From Chitinophaga polysaccharea (GTDB lineage Bacteria > Bacteroidota > Bacteroidia > Chitinophagales > Chitinophagaceae), in NCBI RefSeq assembly GCF_902150045.1, contig NZ_CABFVU010000002.1, positions 1,042,001-1,106,000 on the forward strand: a DNA stretch of 64,000 nt, in the 5' to 3' direction. Below are positions 35,501 to 43,194 of the stretch, in pieces. Position 1 is the stretch's first letter. Each line of letters opens with the position of its first letter. The translations under genes were made by a program, and so were the position numbers. The notes below the pieces were generated by a model. It ran no database searches and had not been told where the DNA came from. It was given only the letters and a program-made list of their open reading frames with translations.

Positions 35501-36005
35501 TTTTAGCGCCGGTGGTGGTTCCTTTGAGCATTACTGTTGCCATGGGGAGGGGCGACCGGGTATCTTCGGCGAGCACCAGGCCTGAGACCTGCCGTTCCTG
35601 CGTGGCGCTCTTTTTTTCAGCAGGATTGCCTTCCCCGGCGGCAGGGTTCCTGCCCCGTTTGATCAGCACCACGTTTTTCTTCAGTTCATACAGCAAATTG
35701 CGGCCTTTCAGCACTTCGTTCAGCACAGTGGCTACCCGGGTATTTGTATAATCAATGGGGCCGCTGATCACTTCACTTTTCAGGAGGTCGTCGCTGTAAA
35801 AAAAGGTGAGGTCTGTTTGTTTTTCAATCGCCTGGAAAATACTCTCCAGCGTCATATTATTTCCTTTGATAGACACTGTGGATGCAGGAATATTCTGACT
35901 TCGCGCAGTAAAACCTAAAAAAAAGAGCAAAAAAGCGGCGATAAACGCCCTGGGCCCGGCAAAAGAGCGCCGGCCAGTATTCAATAACGGGATACTTCTT
36001 TTCAT
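32529..36005 (-). CDS. SusC/RagA TonB-dependent transporter with STN domain (locus 1)
   Basis: This 1,158-aa outer-membrane receptor imports oligomeric nutrients with its SusD partner. After the signal peptide (ending TARSQ), a secretin/TonB short N-terminal (STN) domain spans about 45-115 (MTLESIFQAIEKQTDLTFFY). A CarboxypepD_reg-like sandwich follows at about 138-215 (VSGLVLAEDTRSPLPMATVM). The plug then starts (VVVVAYGTQKKSSMVSSI, FVRGVGTFG, DATASSLYGARGANGVILVTTK), followed by the 22-strand barrel. The STN domain is the usual contact for a FecR anti-sigma protein, and the fecR and sigma genes sit divergently next door. It is first in a four-gene operon. Confidence 0.95.
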   Translation of the reverse strand: MKRSIPLLNTGRRSFAGPRAFIAAFLLFFLGFTARSQNIPASTVSIKGNNMTLESIFQAIEKQTDLTFFYSDDLLKSEVISGPIDYTNTRVATVLNEVLKGRNLLYELKKNVVLIKRGRNPAAGEGNPAEKKSATQERQVSGLVLAEDTRSPLPMATVMLKGTTTGAKTDQDGHFKLKVTGDNKILVVQYIGYVSREIPVKNDVGNYEILLSPRDNTIKDVVVVAYGTQKKSSMVSSITAIEPKELKGPTGNLTTMLAGRIPGVISYQRSGEPGADNAQFFVRGVGTFGAGKVDPLILIDNIESSSRDLARLQPDDIAGFSVLKDATASSLYGARGANGVILVTTKTGNLGKMRFNFRMENSTSANTQNFKLADNVTYMKLANEAVLTRNPLGVLPYSQNKIDHTAAGDDPLLYPNNNWIQQLIKDRTTNQRFNINASGGSDKAKYYLAMTYNIDNGILKENKLNNFSNNIKLRSYSILSNVTLNLTKTTEALVSLKGQFDDYNGPIGGGAATFYNAIWSNPVAFPAVYPSNLLPYAKHPLFGNALIPGGGGLYVNPYAQSLSGFQATNTSTLTAQLSLRQDLEAITPGLSARMMAYTGRYANFAVSRQYSPYYYQSSAVDGKFTGLTLINDGNVGSVGPTPTEYLTYAPGDKNVNTTTYAEAAVNYSRIFNKVHNVGGMLIGTIRNYLTGNASSLQLSLPARNQGISGRFTYGYDDRYLFEFNFGYNGSERFAANHRFGFFPSVGGGWIVSNEKFFKPLANTVDQLKFRFTYGLVGNDQIGSATDRFFYLSDVNLNGNAAGYFGTNFTYNRPTVAINRYENRDITWELSKQTNIGMDLTMFKNLTITVDAYEQNRSNILMVRNTVPSSMGLQANISSNAGKAYSRGVDLVTDYRKTFNNSLWVQARGTFTYAKSKLLVNEEPQYAENNRNLSKVGNSLGQIYGLIAEKLFIDQAEVNNSPVQYGSIMGGDIKYRDVNGDGKITDADYVPIGYPTTPEIIYGFGFSVGYKNFDLSTFFQGSARSSFIINAANTTPFYLNGGNQNGLLQVIADSHWSEDNRDSYAFWPRLSNTISANNTQTSTWWLRDGSFLRMKSAEIGYNLTGNILKKLRLTSGRIYANGLNLFSISAFKLWDPEMGASGLGYPVQRVYNIGVAIGF

Positions 36006-36248
36006 TTTCCTTGTTTGGTTGACAATGACTGTAACGTGGTGACTATAAGTGCTTGATTTTTGTGGCGCACTATACTAAGACGACACATTTGGAAAATGGG
36101 TGAATGAGAAAACCGTTATCCCGCTTGCTTAAAAAAATTAATAATTGTCAAATTAACATTTTATCATACAGACGCCTTATATTTAACCTCAATGTCCCAA
36201 ACGAATATTATCCGCTTTATCTAATCAACCAGCCTAAAAAGTATTTTT

Positions 36249-36818
36249 ATGCCTGAATATCCGGGAGATGAAGTTATACTTACATTATTAAAAACAGGAA
36301 ATGCCGGTGACGCCTTCGAGGTTATTTTTAAGAAGTATTACCGGCTGATGTGGACCAAAGCATATCTCGGCACCAGCGATGCGGTGGCGGCAGACGATCT
36401 TGTTCAGTTGGTATTGAGCAGTATGTGGGAAAAGAAGTTGTACCGGAATATAAAAGGCTGTCTTAAAAGTTACCTGCTCACTGCTGTCCGTAACCAGATA
36501 AATGATTACCATAAAGTGAAACAAAGGGCGCTGAGAAAGATTGAGAGATATGCGGAAACAGTTGATGAGCTGTGCATACCGGAAAAGGACACAGACGACA
36601 GATGGAGCGCGCAGGAACAACTGCACCGGCAGCTGCATGAATTGCTGAGCGAGCTTCCGGCCCAGCGCCAGCGGGCATTTACGCTTGTATATATGCAGCA
36701 GAAAAAATATCATGAAGTGGCCGACAATATGGGTATCAGCATCAATTCACTGAAAACCCATCTTAAAATAGCTGTTAAAACACTGCGTAGCAAACTGCAT
36801 CCACCAGTATCGGAATGA
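36249..36818 (+). CDS. ECF RNA polymerase sigma factor (SusC-linked)
   Basis: This 189-aa ECF sigma factor should drive the divergent susCD operon when the receptor signals substrate. Region 2 shows AFEVIFKKYYRLMWTKAYL and DDLVQLVLSSMWEKK. Region 4 at the C-terminus has a helix-turn-helix (YMQQKKYHEVADNMGISINS followed by LKTHLKIAVKTLRSKL). The region 2.2 core reads LVQLVLSSMW instead of the more common LVQEVFLKLW, a mild deviation. It is separated from susC by 243 bp and followed at once by fecR. Confidence 0.93.
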   Translation: MPEYPGDEVILTLLKTGNAGDAFEVIFKKYYRLMWTKAYLGTSDAVAADDLVQLVLSSMWEKKLYRNIKGCLKSYLLTAVRNQINDYHKVKQRALRKIERYAETVDELCIPEKDTDDRWSAQEQLHRQLHELLSELPAQRQRAFTLVYMQQKKYHEVADNMGISINSLKTHLKIAVKTLRSKLHPPVSE

Positions 36819-36861
36819 AATGTACTGTAAGCGTTTACTTCTCTCATTAAGTTTACTATCA

Positions 36862-38013
36862 ATGACCTCTTATAAGCAATATATTGATCAATTAATGCTG
36901 GAAAAGCTGTCCGGGAACATTTCCGGGGAAGACGACCATGCGCTGCAGGAGCTTATGGCCGCCGATCCGGCGTTAAAAGATATGTTCGCCCGCCTGCAGC
37001 ATCAGCTCAATGATCCTGCCGCCCGGCAATACCTGCAACAGCTGAACGAATCACAGTTGTGGGAAGAAAGAAAGCATCTCTTTAAGAAAAATAATACGAA
37101 GGTACTATACCGGGTAGCTGCCGGTTTATTGCTGCTGCTGGGAAGCGCTGCATACCTGTTTTTTTTCTTTTCCCGGGAACAGGCGCAACATCCTGTTGCT
37201 GCTGTAAAACACACCGCGCCGGGCAATAGTATTATCCTGCAGATGGCTAACGGGCAAACTGTTAATCTTTCTGATACCACCCAGTCGTCGTTGCTCAGCA
37301 TCGGCTCTGCACAGATGAGGGTATCGCCCAAAAGTTTGCAATATGAGTCGGCCAGCGCCGATGCCCCTGCAACGATGAACCTGCTGCAGGTGCCCGCCGG
37401 GAAAGATTACAAGCTTACATTGCCGGACAGTACAGAAATATGGCTGAACGCCATGTCTGAAATCAGGTTCCCGGTGTCGTTCAACGGGCGTACCCGGGAA
37501 GTTTTTGTAAACGGGGAAGCGTATTTTTCCGTTCATAAAGATGTTAACCATCCTTTTATTGTGCATACAGGGCAGTTTTCTGTTAATGTGCTGGGCACCG
37601 CATTTAATATCAATACCTACAGCAGCAACAGTCCTCGGCTCTCGCTTTCATCGGGCAAAGTGTCCCTGAAAAGTAAAACAGGTAATCAAAGCGTGCAGCT
37701 GTTGCCCGGATATGAAGCCATTTACAATCCCCAACAGGGCAATGGTTTCAGGATCGACGAGTTTAATGCGCGGAATACGCTTGCATGGCTGGAAGGAAAA
37801 TATTATTTCAGGAATACCCCGTTAAAAGAAATAGCCATTGTAATCAGGCGCCTGTTTGATGTGACCGTACAATTTAATACACCGGGGGCAGAAGGAATTA
37901 CAGTTAGCGGCGTGCTCACCAAAAAAGACGGGTTGCCGGAGTTTATGGATAATTTGTCGAAGACCACGGATATTAAGTATCAGCTCACGGGAAGCGTGCT
38001 CCAGATCCTTTGA
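36862..38013 (+). CDS. FecR-family anti-sigma factor
   Basis: This 383-aa inner-membrane regulator holds the ECF sigma factor until the STN domain of SusC signals. The cytoplasmic N-terminus (MTSYKQYIDQLMLEKLSGN) is followed by one transmembrane segment (about residues 85-105, VAAGLLLLLGSAAYLFFFF). The periplasmic FecR domain shows LTLPDSTEIWLNAMSEIRFP, REVFVNGEAYFSV, FIVHTGQFSVNVLGTAFNI and LLPGYEAIY. A DUF4974 C-terminal domain ends the protein (FRNTPLKEIAIVIRRLFDV). ATG 36862 is chosen because the upstream in-frame ATG (36820) adds an implausible hydrophobic leader. Confidence 0.92.
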   Translation: MTSYKQYIDQLMLEKLSGNISGEDDHALQELMAADPALKDMFARLQHQLNDPAARQYLQQLNESQLWEERKHLFKKNNTKVLYRVAAGLLLLLGSAAYLFFFFSREQAQHPVAAVKHTAPGNSIILQMANGQTVNLSDTTQSSLLSIGSAQMRVSPKSLQYESASADAPATMNLLQVPAGKDYKLTLPDSTEIWLNAMSEIRFPVSFNGRTREVFVNGEAYFSVHKDVNHPFIVHTGQFSVNVLGTAFNINTYSSNSPRLSLSSGKVSLKSKTGNQSVQLLPGYEAIYNPQQGNGFRIDEFNARNTLAWLEGKYYFRNTPLKEIAIVIRRLFDVTVQFNTPGAEGITVSGVLTKKDGLPEFMDNLSKTTDIKYQLTGSVLQIL

Positions 38014-38198
38014 GCAATGCCTGCTTAAAATCTTCCTTAAAAGGGAACCGATTTACCTGCATCCCTGATAAAGGATGCATTTTTTTTGTTTGTATCGCCA
38101 CCTGGTCTTAAAAGCATTATATCATCGCTTAATTATTTCTTACCGTATTAAATTAGCGTCTGTGAGACAATTATACTATCAATTTCGACAAATAAGCC

Positions 38199-38228
38199 AT
38201 TGCTTAAAAGCGGGTTCCTGTATTTTTG
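38199..38228 (+). promoter_or_regulatory. Promoter of the broken esterase gene
   Basis: ATTG (38199-38202), an 18-nt spacer and TATTTTTG (38221-38228) match the Bacteroidota consensus, 54 bp before the esterase ATG. The promoter looks intact although the gene is not. Confidence 0.45.
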
Positions 38229-38282
38229 TTTTATCAGCAGGCGTTAGCACGACATTGACAACAGTAAAAAAATCCGTTCCAC

Positions 38283-39884
38283 ATGAAAAAAATAGTATCT
38301 AATCTTACCTTTCTTCTATTGTTTACTATAACTGCTTTTACCCAGGATATTATTGAGCATGCACCTCCCGGTTTTGACGCATTGCGTGCTGATATACCAC
38401 ATGGCCGCATTGATACCATCACCTATAACTCAGTAACAGTGGGCAATCTGCGTAAAGCGCTGATATATTTGCCACCGGGATTTTCAAAGATGAATAAATA
38501 CCCGGTGTTATACCTGTTGCATGGCATTGGCGGCGACGAAATGGAATGGCTGAAAGGCGGCACGCCACAGGTAGTGCTGGATAACCTGTATGCCGGGGGG
38601 AAAATTGAGCCAATGATCGTTGTTATGCCTAACGGAAGGGCTATGAAAGACGACCGGGCTACCGGTAATATCATGGCTCCCGACAAAGTGCAGGCGTTTG
38701 CCACTTTTGAAAAAGATCTGTTGAACGATCTTATTCCCTATATACAAAAGAAATATCCCGTTTACACAGACAGGGAACACAGGGCCATTGCCGGCTTGTC
38801 GATGGGAGGAGGGCAGTCGCTGAACTTTGGGTTGGGTAACCTGGATACGTTTGCCTGGATAGGCGGCTTTTCGTCTGCTCCGAACACCAAAACACCGGAA
38901 CAGCTGGTACCGGATCCTGCAGCAGCAAGACAGAAAATAAAACTGCTCTGGATCTCCTGCGGCGCCAGCGACGGGTTAATTTCCTTCAGCAAACGTACAC
39001 ATGATTACCTGCAAAAAAACAATGTGCCGCATATCTATTACATTGAGCCTGGCGTACATGACTTTAAGGTATGGAAAAACGGGTTGTTTATGTTTTCCCA
39101 GCTGATATTTAAACCGGTGGATACTGCTACGTTCTCAAAATACCCCGTAGAGGGCGCACCTGCCGAAACCAATGTACGCAATGCAAAGTATCCACAGGTA
39201 TTGGCCGACCACCGGGTTGTTTTCCACATCAAAGCGCCCGAAGCGCGGAAGGTCCAGGTTGACCTGGGCCGCAAGTATGACATGGTGAAAGACAGCACCG
39301 GTGTATGAACAGTAACAACGGATTCCATAAGCGAAGGATTTCATTATTATTCCCTGCTGATAGACGATGTAGCAGTTGCAGATCCCGCCAGTGAAACCTT
39401 TTACGGCATGGGAAGAATGGCAAGCGGTATTGAAATACCGTTTGCCGGCGGTAATTATTACGCATTAAGAGATGTGCCGCATGGAGAGATCCGGACCAGG
39501 AAATACTTCTCAAAGGTTACCGGTTCATGGCGACAGCTGTGTATCTATGTTCCGCCGGGTTACGAGGCAAATACCAACGAGAAATATCCTGTGCTCTATA
39601 TTTTGCATGGTGGCGGCGAAGACGAAACGGGATGGGCCATGCAAGGTAAAACGGATCTGATCATGGATAACCTGATCGCCTCAGGGAAAGCGGGGCCTAT
39701 GCTGGTGGTTATGCCTGATGCGAATGTTGGCGGCACTGCTTTCAGTGAATCTCCGTTGAAAACATTTGAAGCAGAGCTAAAAGAGGTTATTATTCCGCTG
39801 GTGGAAAAAAATTACCGTGCAGACACCTCTGCAAAGAAAAGGGCATTGGCCGGTTTATCTATGGGAGGCATACATACGCTTTAA
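38283..39884 (+). pseudogene. Double-domain esterase (PF00756 type), interrupted and truncated
   Basis: Reading in one frame gives a signal peptide (MKKIVSNLTFLLLFTITAF, then TQ) and a complete esterase-D/CE1-like alpha/beta hydrolase with LLHGIGGDEMEW and nucleophile elbow GLSMGGGQS. An E-set-like linker follows (RVVFHIKAPEARKVQVDLG), then a stop at 39306-39308. Translation after that stop resumes in the same frame with the rest of the linker and a second esterase domain (LHGGGEDETGW, GLSMGGIHTL). That domain ends at a TAA just after its nucleophile elbow, so its acid and histidine are missing. The TGA is one base away from TGG (Trp), as expected in TGVWTVTT. The first domain alone (341 aa) could still be made and active. 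Neighbouring fecR suggests an original role near the SusCD locus. Confidence 0.85.
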
Positions 39885-39932
39885 AAGCGGTCCGTACTGG
39901 AAGTGCAGGTGAAAGTGTTGCAGCAGGCCACC

Positions 39933-40298
39933 TTACGATCCGCGCAAGATCTTCTCCATTTTCCGCCCTTTTGCCAATTCATCCACCAGTTTATCCAGGT
40001 ACCGGGCCTGTTGCGTTAAAGGATTTTCGATTTCCTCTACACGGTACCCGCAAATTACGCCGGTAATGAGGTGAGCATTGGGGTTTAGCGAAGCACGCTG
40101 AAAGAACGTTTCAAAAGTTACTTTTTCTTTTATTAATTCCTGCAGTTTCCTGTTATCGAAGCCTGTTAGCCATTCTATGACCTGATGTAACTCCTCGGTT
40201 GTTCTGCCTTTCTTTTCTATCTTTTGGACGTACAATGGATAGACCGAGGCAAAGATCATTTTTGCGATACGCTGATCCTGTGTGTTTGAATTGCCCAT
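39933..40298 (-). CDS. DUF2200-family protein
   Basis: This 121-aa cytoplasmic protein matches the DUF2200 family over its whole length: KMIFASVYPLYVQKIEKKGR, VIEWLTGFD, TFETFFQRASLNPNAHLITG and VICGYRVEEIENPLTQQ. YLDKLVDELAKGRKMEKIL closes the domain. Members are common in Firmicutes and Bacteroidota and have no known function. The gene is intact, though it lies in a stretch otherwise full of broken genes. It ends 48 bp from the truncated esterase, which is transcribed toward it. Confidence 0.9.
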   Translation of the reverse strand: MGNSNTQDQRIAKMIFASVYPLYVQKIEKKGRTTEELHQVIEWLTGFDNRKLQELIKEKVTFETFFQRASLNPNAHLITGVICGYRVEEIENPLTQQARYLDKLVDELAKGRKMEKILRGS

Positions 40299-40309
40299 AT
40301 CCTGTATTT

Positions 40310-40724
40310 TTAACGTTTTAGAATAATGTGTGTTGCATTTTCCCCGTTTATTTTTTCGACTTGATTGAAACCCAGGGCAGGTATATCAATTCCTGAAAAG
40401 AGGTGCTCTCCTGATCCGAAAAAACGGGTGAGAATGTCAATTGCATTTCTTTTCCATTTGCCACCTTTTTGGCTTCCTCAAGCGCAGGCTCGATACCACC
40501 TGTGGTCCGAACATATTACGCCCCATGATCCAGGAGCCTATATTCTCCATTGACTTCTGAACGATGTTATCCACACCTGTCCCGCTGTTACCATCCGTTT
40601 TTTGAAACATCCATGTGTGAAGTTCTTCGCCTCTTATGCCGAGTGGATCTTTCAGGCTCTGACGTGGTCCTGCTCCGAACCCATCCATGGAAACTGAAAA
40701 TGCCGCTATTTTGATCTTGCCCAT
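40310..40724 (-). pseudogene. DHFR/RibD_C-like reductase, broken
   Basis: The N-terminal part (from 40724) reads as a dihydrofolate-reductase-like RibD_C protein (IKIAAFSVSMDGFGAGPRQS, SWIMGRNMFGP). After NMFGP the match moves to other frames: GIEPALEEAKKVANGKEM is read in a second frame, and FGSGEHLFSGIDIPALGF to the stop at 40310 in a third. The middle block expected between them is missing. At least two frame changes plus an internal deletion are therefore present, and no full-length product is possible. Related intact proteins are about 180-200 aa, against about 138 codons of sequence here. Confidence 0.8.
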
Positions 40725-40850
40725 AACTTATTTTTAGGTATTTCGTAATCAGAGGTTTGAGTAACGTTTGTGTATGATGCCGTAATTTTAATAGTAATAA
40801 CCTTTTTTGCTCGCTTTATTGCGTGAACTTATTACGCTAAAATTAATGAT

Positions 40851-41177
40851 ATGAACTGGATTATTTTAATTATCGCTGGCCTGTTCGAGGTAGCATTTAC
40901 CTCCAGCCTCGGAAAAGCAAAGGAATCAACAGGTACAGCCATGTATTTATGGTACGGTGCTTTCCTGTTTTCATTAGTGGCCAGTATGCTTTTACTGATG
41001 AAGGCTACTCAAAGTCTGCCTCTGGGAACCGCCTATGCTGTATGGACAGGTATTGGCGCAGTTGGTACTGCCCTGATGGGGATCTTCGTTTTTAATGAAC
41101 CTGCCCATTTTTGGAGAATGTTCTTTATTGTAACATTGATAGCCTCTATTGTTGGATTGAAGGCGGCATCACATTAA
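40851..41177 (+). CDS. Small multidrug resistance (SMR) transporter, SugE/Gdx-like
   Basis: This 108-aa protein has four transmembrane helices and works as a dual-topology dimer exchanging protons for small cations. The membrane-embedded glutamate is in GLFEVAF (about residue 13). TAYAVWTGIGAVGTALMGIF is closer to the Gdx (guanidinium exporter) subtype than to the Qac drug-export subtype. The remaining helices (WYGAFLFSLVASMLLLM, MFFIVTLIASIVGLKAA) fit. The 110-bp upstream region shows no guanidine-riboswitch-like structure. It is intact among decayed neighbours. The exact substrate is inferred from motif only. Confidence 0.87.
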   Translation: MNWIILIIAGLFEVAFTSSLGKAKESTGTAMYLWYGAFLFSLVASMLLLMKATQSLPLGTAYAVWTGIGAVGTALMGIFVFNEPAHFWRMFFIVTLIASIVGLKAASH

Positions 41178-41235
41178 TCATCTTAAGATGAAGCGATATA
41201 CACGCGGATTAGGCGTTTTGCGCCGAAGGGAATAA

Positions 41236-41255
41236 GCCCCGATAAACATCGGGGC
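41236..41255. terminator. Hairpin after the SMR gene
   Basis: GCCCCGAT (41236-41243) and ATCGGGGC (41248-41255) form an 8-bp GC-rich stem with an AAAC loop, 59 bp after the SMR stop. No U-tract follows. Confidence 0.5.
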
Positions 41256-41352
41256 CGTATACCTAACCTACAACTGTTTACACTGTATGTGTAATTGTTA
41301 CCCATAAGTGAACAGAAGATATAATCTGTTTTATGTTCAGCCTTCCTGCCAC

Positions 41353-41787
41353 TTATGAGGTACACCCGATGGAGGGCCGCTTACGACGTCGGGAAAGACG
41401 GTCAAGTATACCATCTACAATCAGGTACATGGCAGGCACCACAAAAAGCGTGAGGATCATAGAACTTGTGAGCCCCCCAATGATTACCCAGGCCATCCCG
41501 TTTTTTATCTCTGCTGCCGCGCCTTTTGCCATTGCTATGGGCAACATACCAAAAATCATTGCGAGCGTTGTCATCAGAATTGGACGAAGCCTTTCCCTGC
41601 CTGCTTCTATCAGCGCTTCCACAGTTCCATATTCCTCCTCTTTGAGTTTATTTGTAAAGTCGACAATGAGAATAGCATTTTTGGAGACCAACACCAAAAG
41701 CATAATCATCCCAATGATCGTAAAGATGTTTAATGTTTCCATAGTCAGGGCCAGCGCCAGCAATGCACCAATCAGCGCACTGGTGAG
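41353..41787 (-). pseudogene. RND efflux pump inner-membrane subunit, C-terminal fragment
   Basis: About 145 residues of the last part of an AcrB/MexB-type (HAE1) pump remain: IGALLALALTMETLNIFTII, then GMIMLLVLVSKNAILIVDFTN, ERLRPILMTTLAMIFGMLP and VIIGGLTSSMILTLFVVPAMYL. The usual protein has over 1,000 residues, so some 85% is missing. The similarity stops abruptly at about 41787, where it meets the oppositely oriented flavin monooxygenase fragment. The residues encoded upstream of that point on this strand do not continue the family. It is non-functional. Confidence 0.85.
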
Positions 41788-42184
41788 GCAATGGTTCAAA
41801 ACAACGTTTGCGGAATGGGGCGACATATGGTTTGAGCTATTCGATAATGCTAATGTGCCGGTATTGATACGACCTCAATATTCCATTCCTTTAGACCAAA
41901 CATGGGAGGCGAAACCCAACCTGACTTTACTTGGAGATGCGGCTCACATCATGGCGCCTTCCGGTGAAGGGGTAAATTTGGCTATGCTTGATGCGCTTGA
42001 ATTAAGTGAATGTCTCACTAATGAGCATTTTAAAGACACACAAACTGCCATTGCAGCTTATGAAACAGTTATGCGTGAACGTGCCGCACAAGAGGCAGCG
42101 ACATCATTTGAGATGATAGAATGGATGCACGCCGAAAATGCGCAGGGCAGGATAGTTGAGTTTTTCAAAGGGATAACGGCGTAA
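41783..42184 (+). pseudogene. FAD-dependent monooxygenase (TetX-like), C-terminal fragment
   Basis: This strand encodes the C-terminal ~133 residues of a PHBH-fold flavin monooxygenase: TFAEWGDIWFELFDNA, then PLDQTWEAKPNLTLLGDAAH (the conserved GD FAD-binding motif) and GEGVNLAMLDALELSECL. The N-terminal FAD-binding GxGxxG half is absent. An open frame continues upstream to 41333, but that stretch is the antisense of the RND fragment and not part of this family. The fragment starts essentially where the RND fragment ends, which marks a rearrangement junction. Confidence 0.85.
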
Positions 42185-42264
42185 AAAATGAGTCGTTGGG
42201 AGCAAACGAACTAAAAAGAAACGACAATTAACCAAGACAAACCGAATCAACAAGAAAAAATAGT

Positions 42265-42494
42265 ATGTCAGACAAAGCCACTGAACTTACGGATCTGCAT
42301 CCGGATATCATTAAATTTCAAAATGATATTTTAACCAGATAGGCTGTAGAAAATCAAACAGCCAAAAAAGCCAGATCGTTTTTGTTGGTTCGTCATCGAT
42401 AGAAATCTTCCCAATTGATCTGGATCTTAACCTGGATAAAGTAATTTATAACCGAGGGGTGCGGGCGGCGACAGGTCTGCTGATGGAGCAATAA
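42265..42494 (+). pseudogene. SGNH/GDSL hydrolase, N-terminal remnant
   Basis: ATG 42265 opens a 25-codon frame (MSDKATELTDLHPDIIKFQN) that ends at a TAG. After a frame change, QIVFVGSSSIEIFPIDLDL and VIYNRGVRAATG show the block I (GSSS in place of GDS) and NRG region of the SGNH acyl-esterase family, until a TAA at 42492-42494. Everything downstream of that, including the catalytic Asp/His block, is missing. The remnant ends inside the left copy of the 84-bp direct repeat. Confidence 0.7.
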
Positions 42495-42566
42495 AATAGT
42501 GCAAATCAGCCTGTTGATTTGGATAAAAAAAGGAAACGATCAAACCTGATCGTTTCCTTAAGTGCG
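42483..42566. repeat. 84-bp direct repeat, left copy (two-hairpin unit)
   Basis: This is an imperfect copy of 51921-52003. Shared runs of 14, 20, 22 and 12 bases are separated by short mismatched steps. It holds two stems: CAAATCA/TGATTTG (hairpin 1) and GGAAACGATC/GATCGTTTCC (42532-42541 with 42548-42557, hairpin 2). In the right copy the same two hairpins follow tRNA-Leu. Just beyond the left copy, short matches (TTAGAAC, TTTCAGGCA) echo the tRNA-Leu body, as if part of a decayed tRNA 3' half remained. Confidence 0.75.
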
Positions 42567-43194
42567 GGAGATGGGAGTGGGTTAGAACTTTTCAGGCAAA
42601 TTCCAAGAGCTTTGGATAGGGCTGTCAAAGACGAGTGGCGAGGTTTTGAGGGGGGTGACAAAAATTGATATGAAGGTTCCTCCGGCAGGAAAAACGTATT
42701 ATTCCCTGCAATAATACAGAAAAGCTCCCTTAACCTCTCTTCACTTCCCCTCCACATCGGGTACACATTCTCTCCACATCAGGACCACCTTCCTCCCGTC
42801 TTTCTCATAGGTATCCCTTATCTGACAAACATATCATCCCCATAGCATACGCCAAACACAGCAACAGAAGTCTTCCCGTTTTCCACTGATAAAGCGGGTA
42901 GCGCCACAACTTATTAAACAGGTTTAATAATATTTTATCTGGGTGTACTTATTTTGCAAAAAGTTCATGAAAAACCTCCCTGCATAATTCATTGCTCAGG
43001 AGCCTGGTCTGATAGCCAATTTTTCGAATGGAGTTAAGGTATAAGGAAACTTAGGTCATTTCTAATAAAATAAGGGACATAATTAAAAGTTGCAGCTGAT
43101 ACTTAAAATGAAGAAAAGAAAATCTTAATTACCCTGGCTGATGTTAAGGGCACAAATTTAGAAATTTTAAATCAACCGAAAATACATTGTACCT
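42567..43194. other. Gene-free stretch upstream of the second susC
   Basis: No convincing gene is seen here on either strand. The first 30 bases may be a decayed tRNA 3' half. The rest is pyrimidine-rich (42730-42840) and then AT-rich toward susC. A degenerate TACATTGT lies just before the susC start; no clear TAnnTTTG promoter was found. Confidence 0.5.

Noticed and set aside
40740..40850. Possible guanidine riboswitch before the SMR transporter gene
   Set aside because: No conserved riboswitch core or plausible multi-stem fold seen in the 110-bp leader.
41333..42184. A single 283-codon plus-strand gene
   Set aside because: Its first 150 codons are the antisense of the RND pump fragment; only the last 133 encode monooxygenase sequence, so it is a junction artefact.
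42563..42600. A functional second tRNA next to the left repeat
   Set aside because: Only short T-arm-like matches remain; no cloverleaf can be drawn.
42506..42766. An 86-codon minus-strand frame upstream of the second susC
   Set aside because: It overlaps the repeat copy and tRNA-like debris and has no protein-like conserved pattern.
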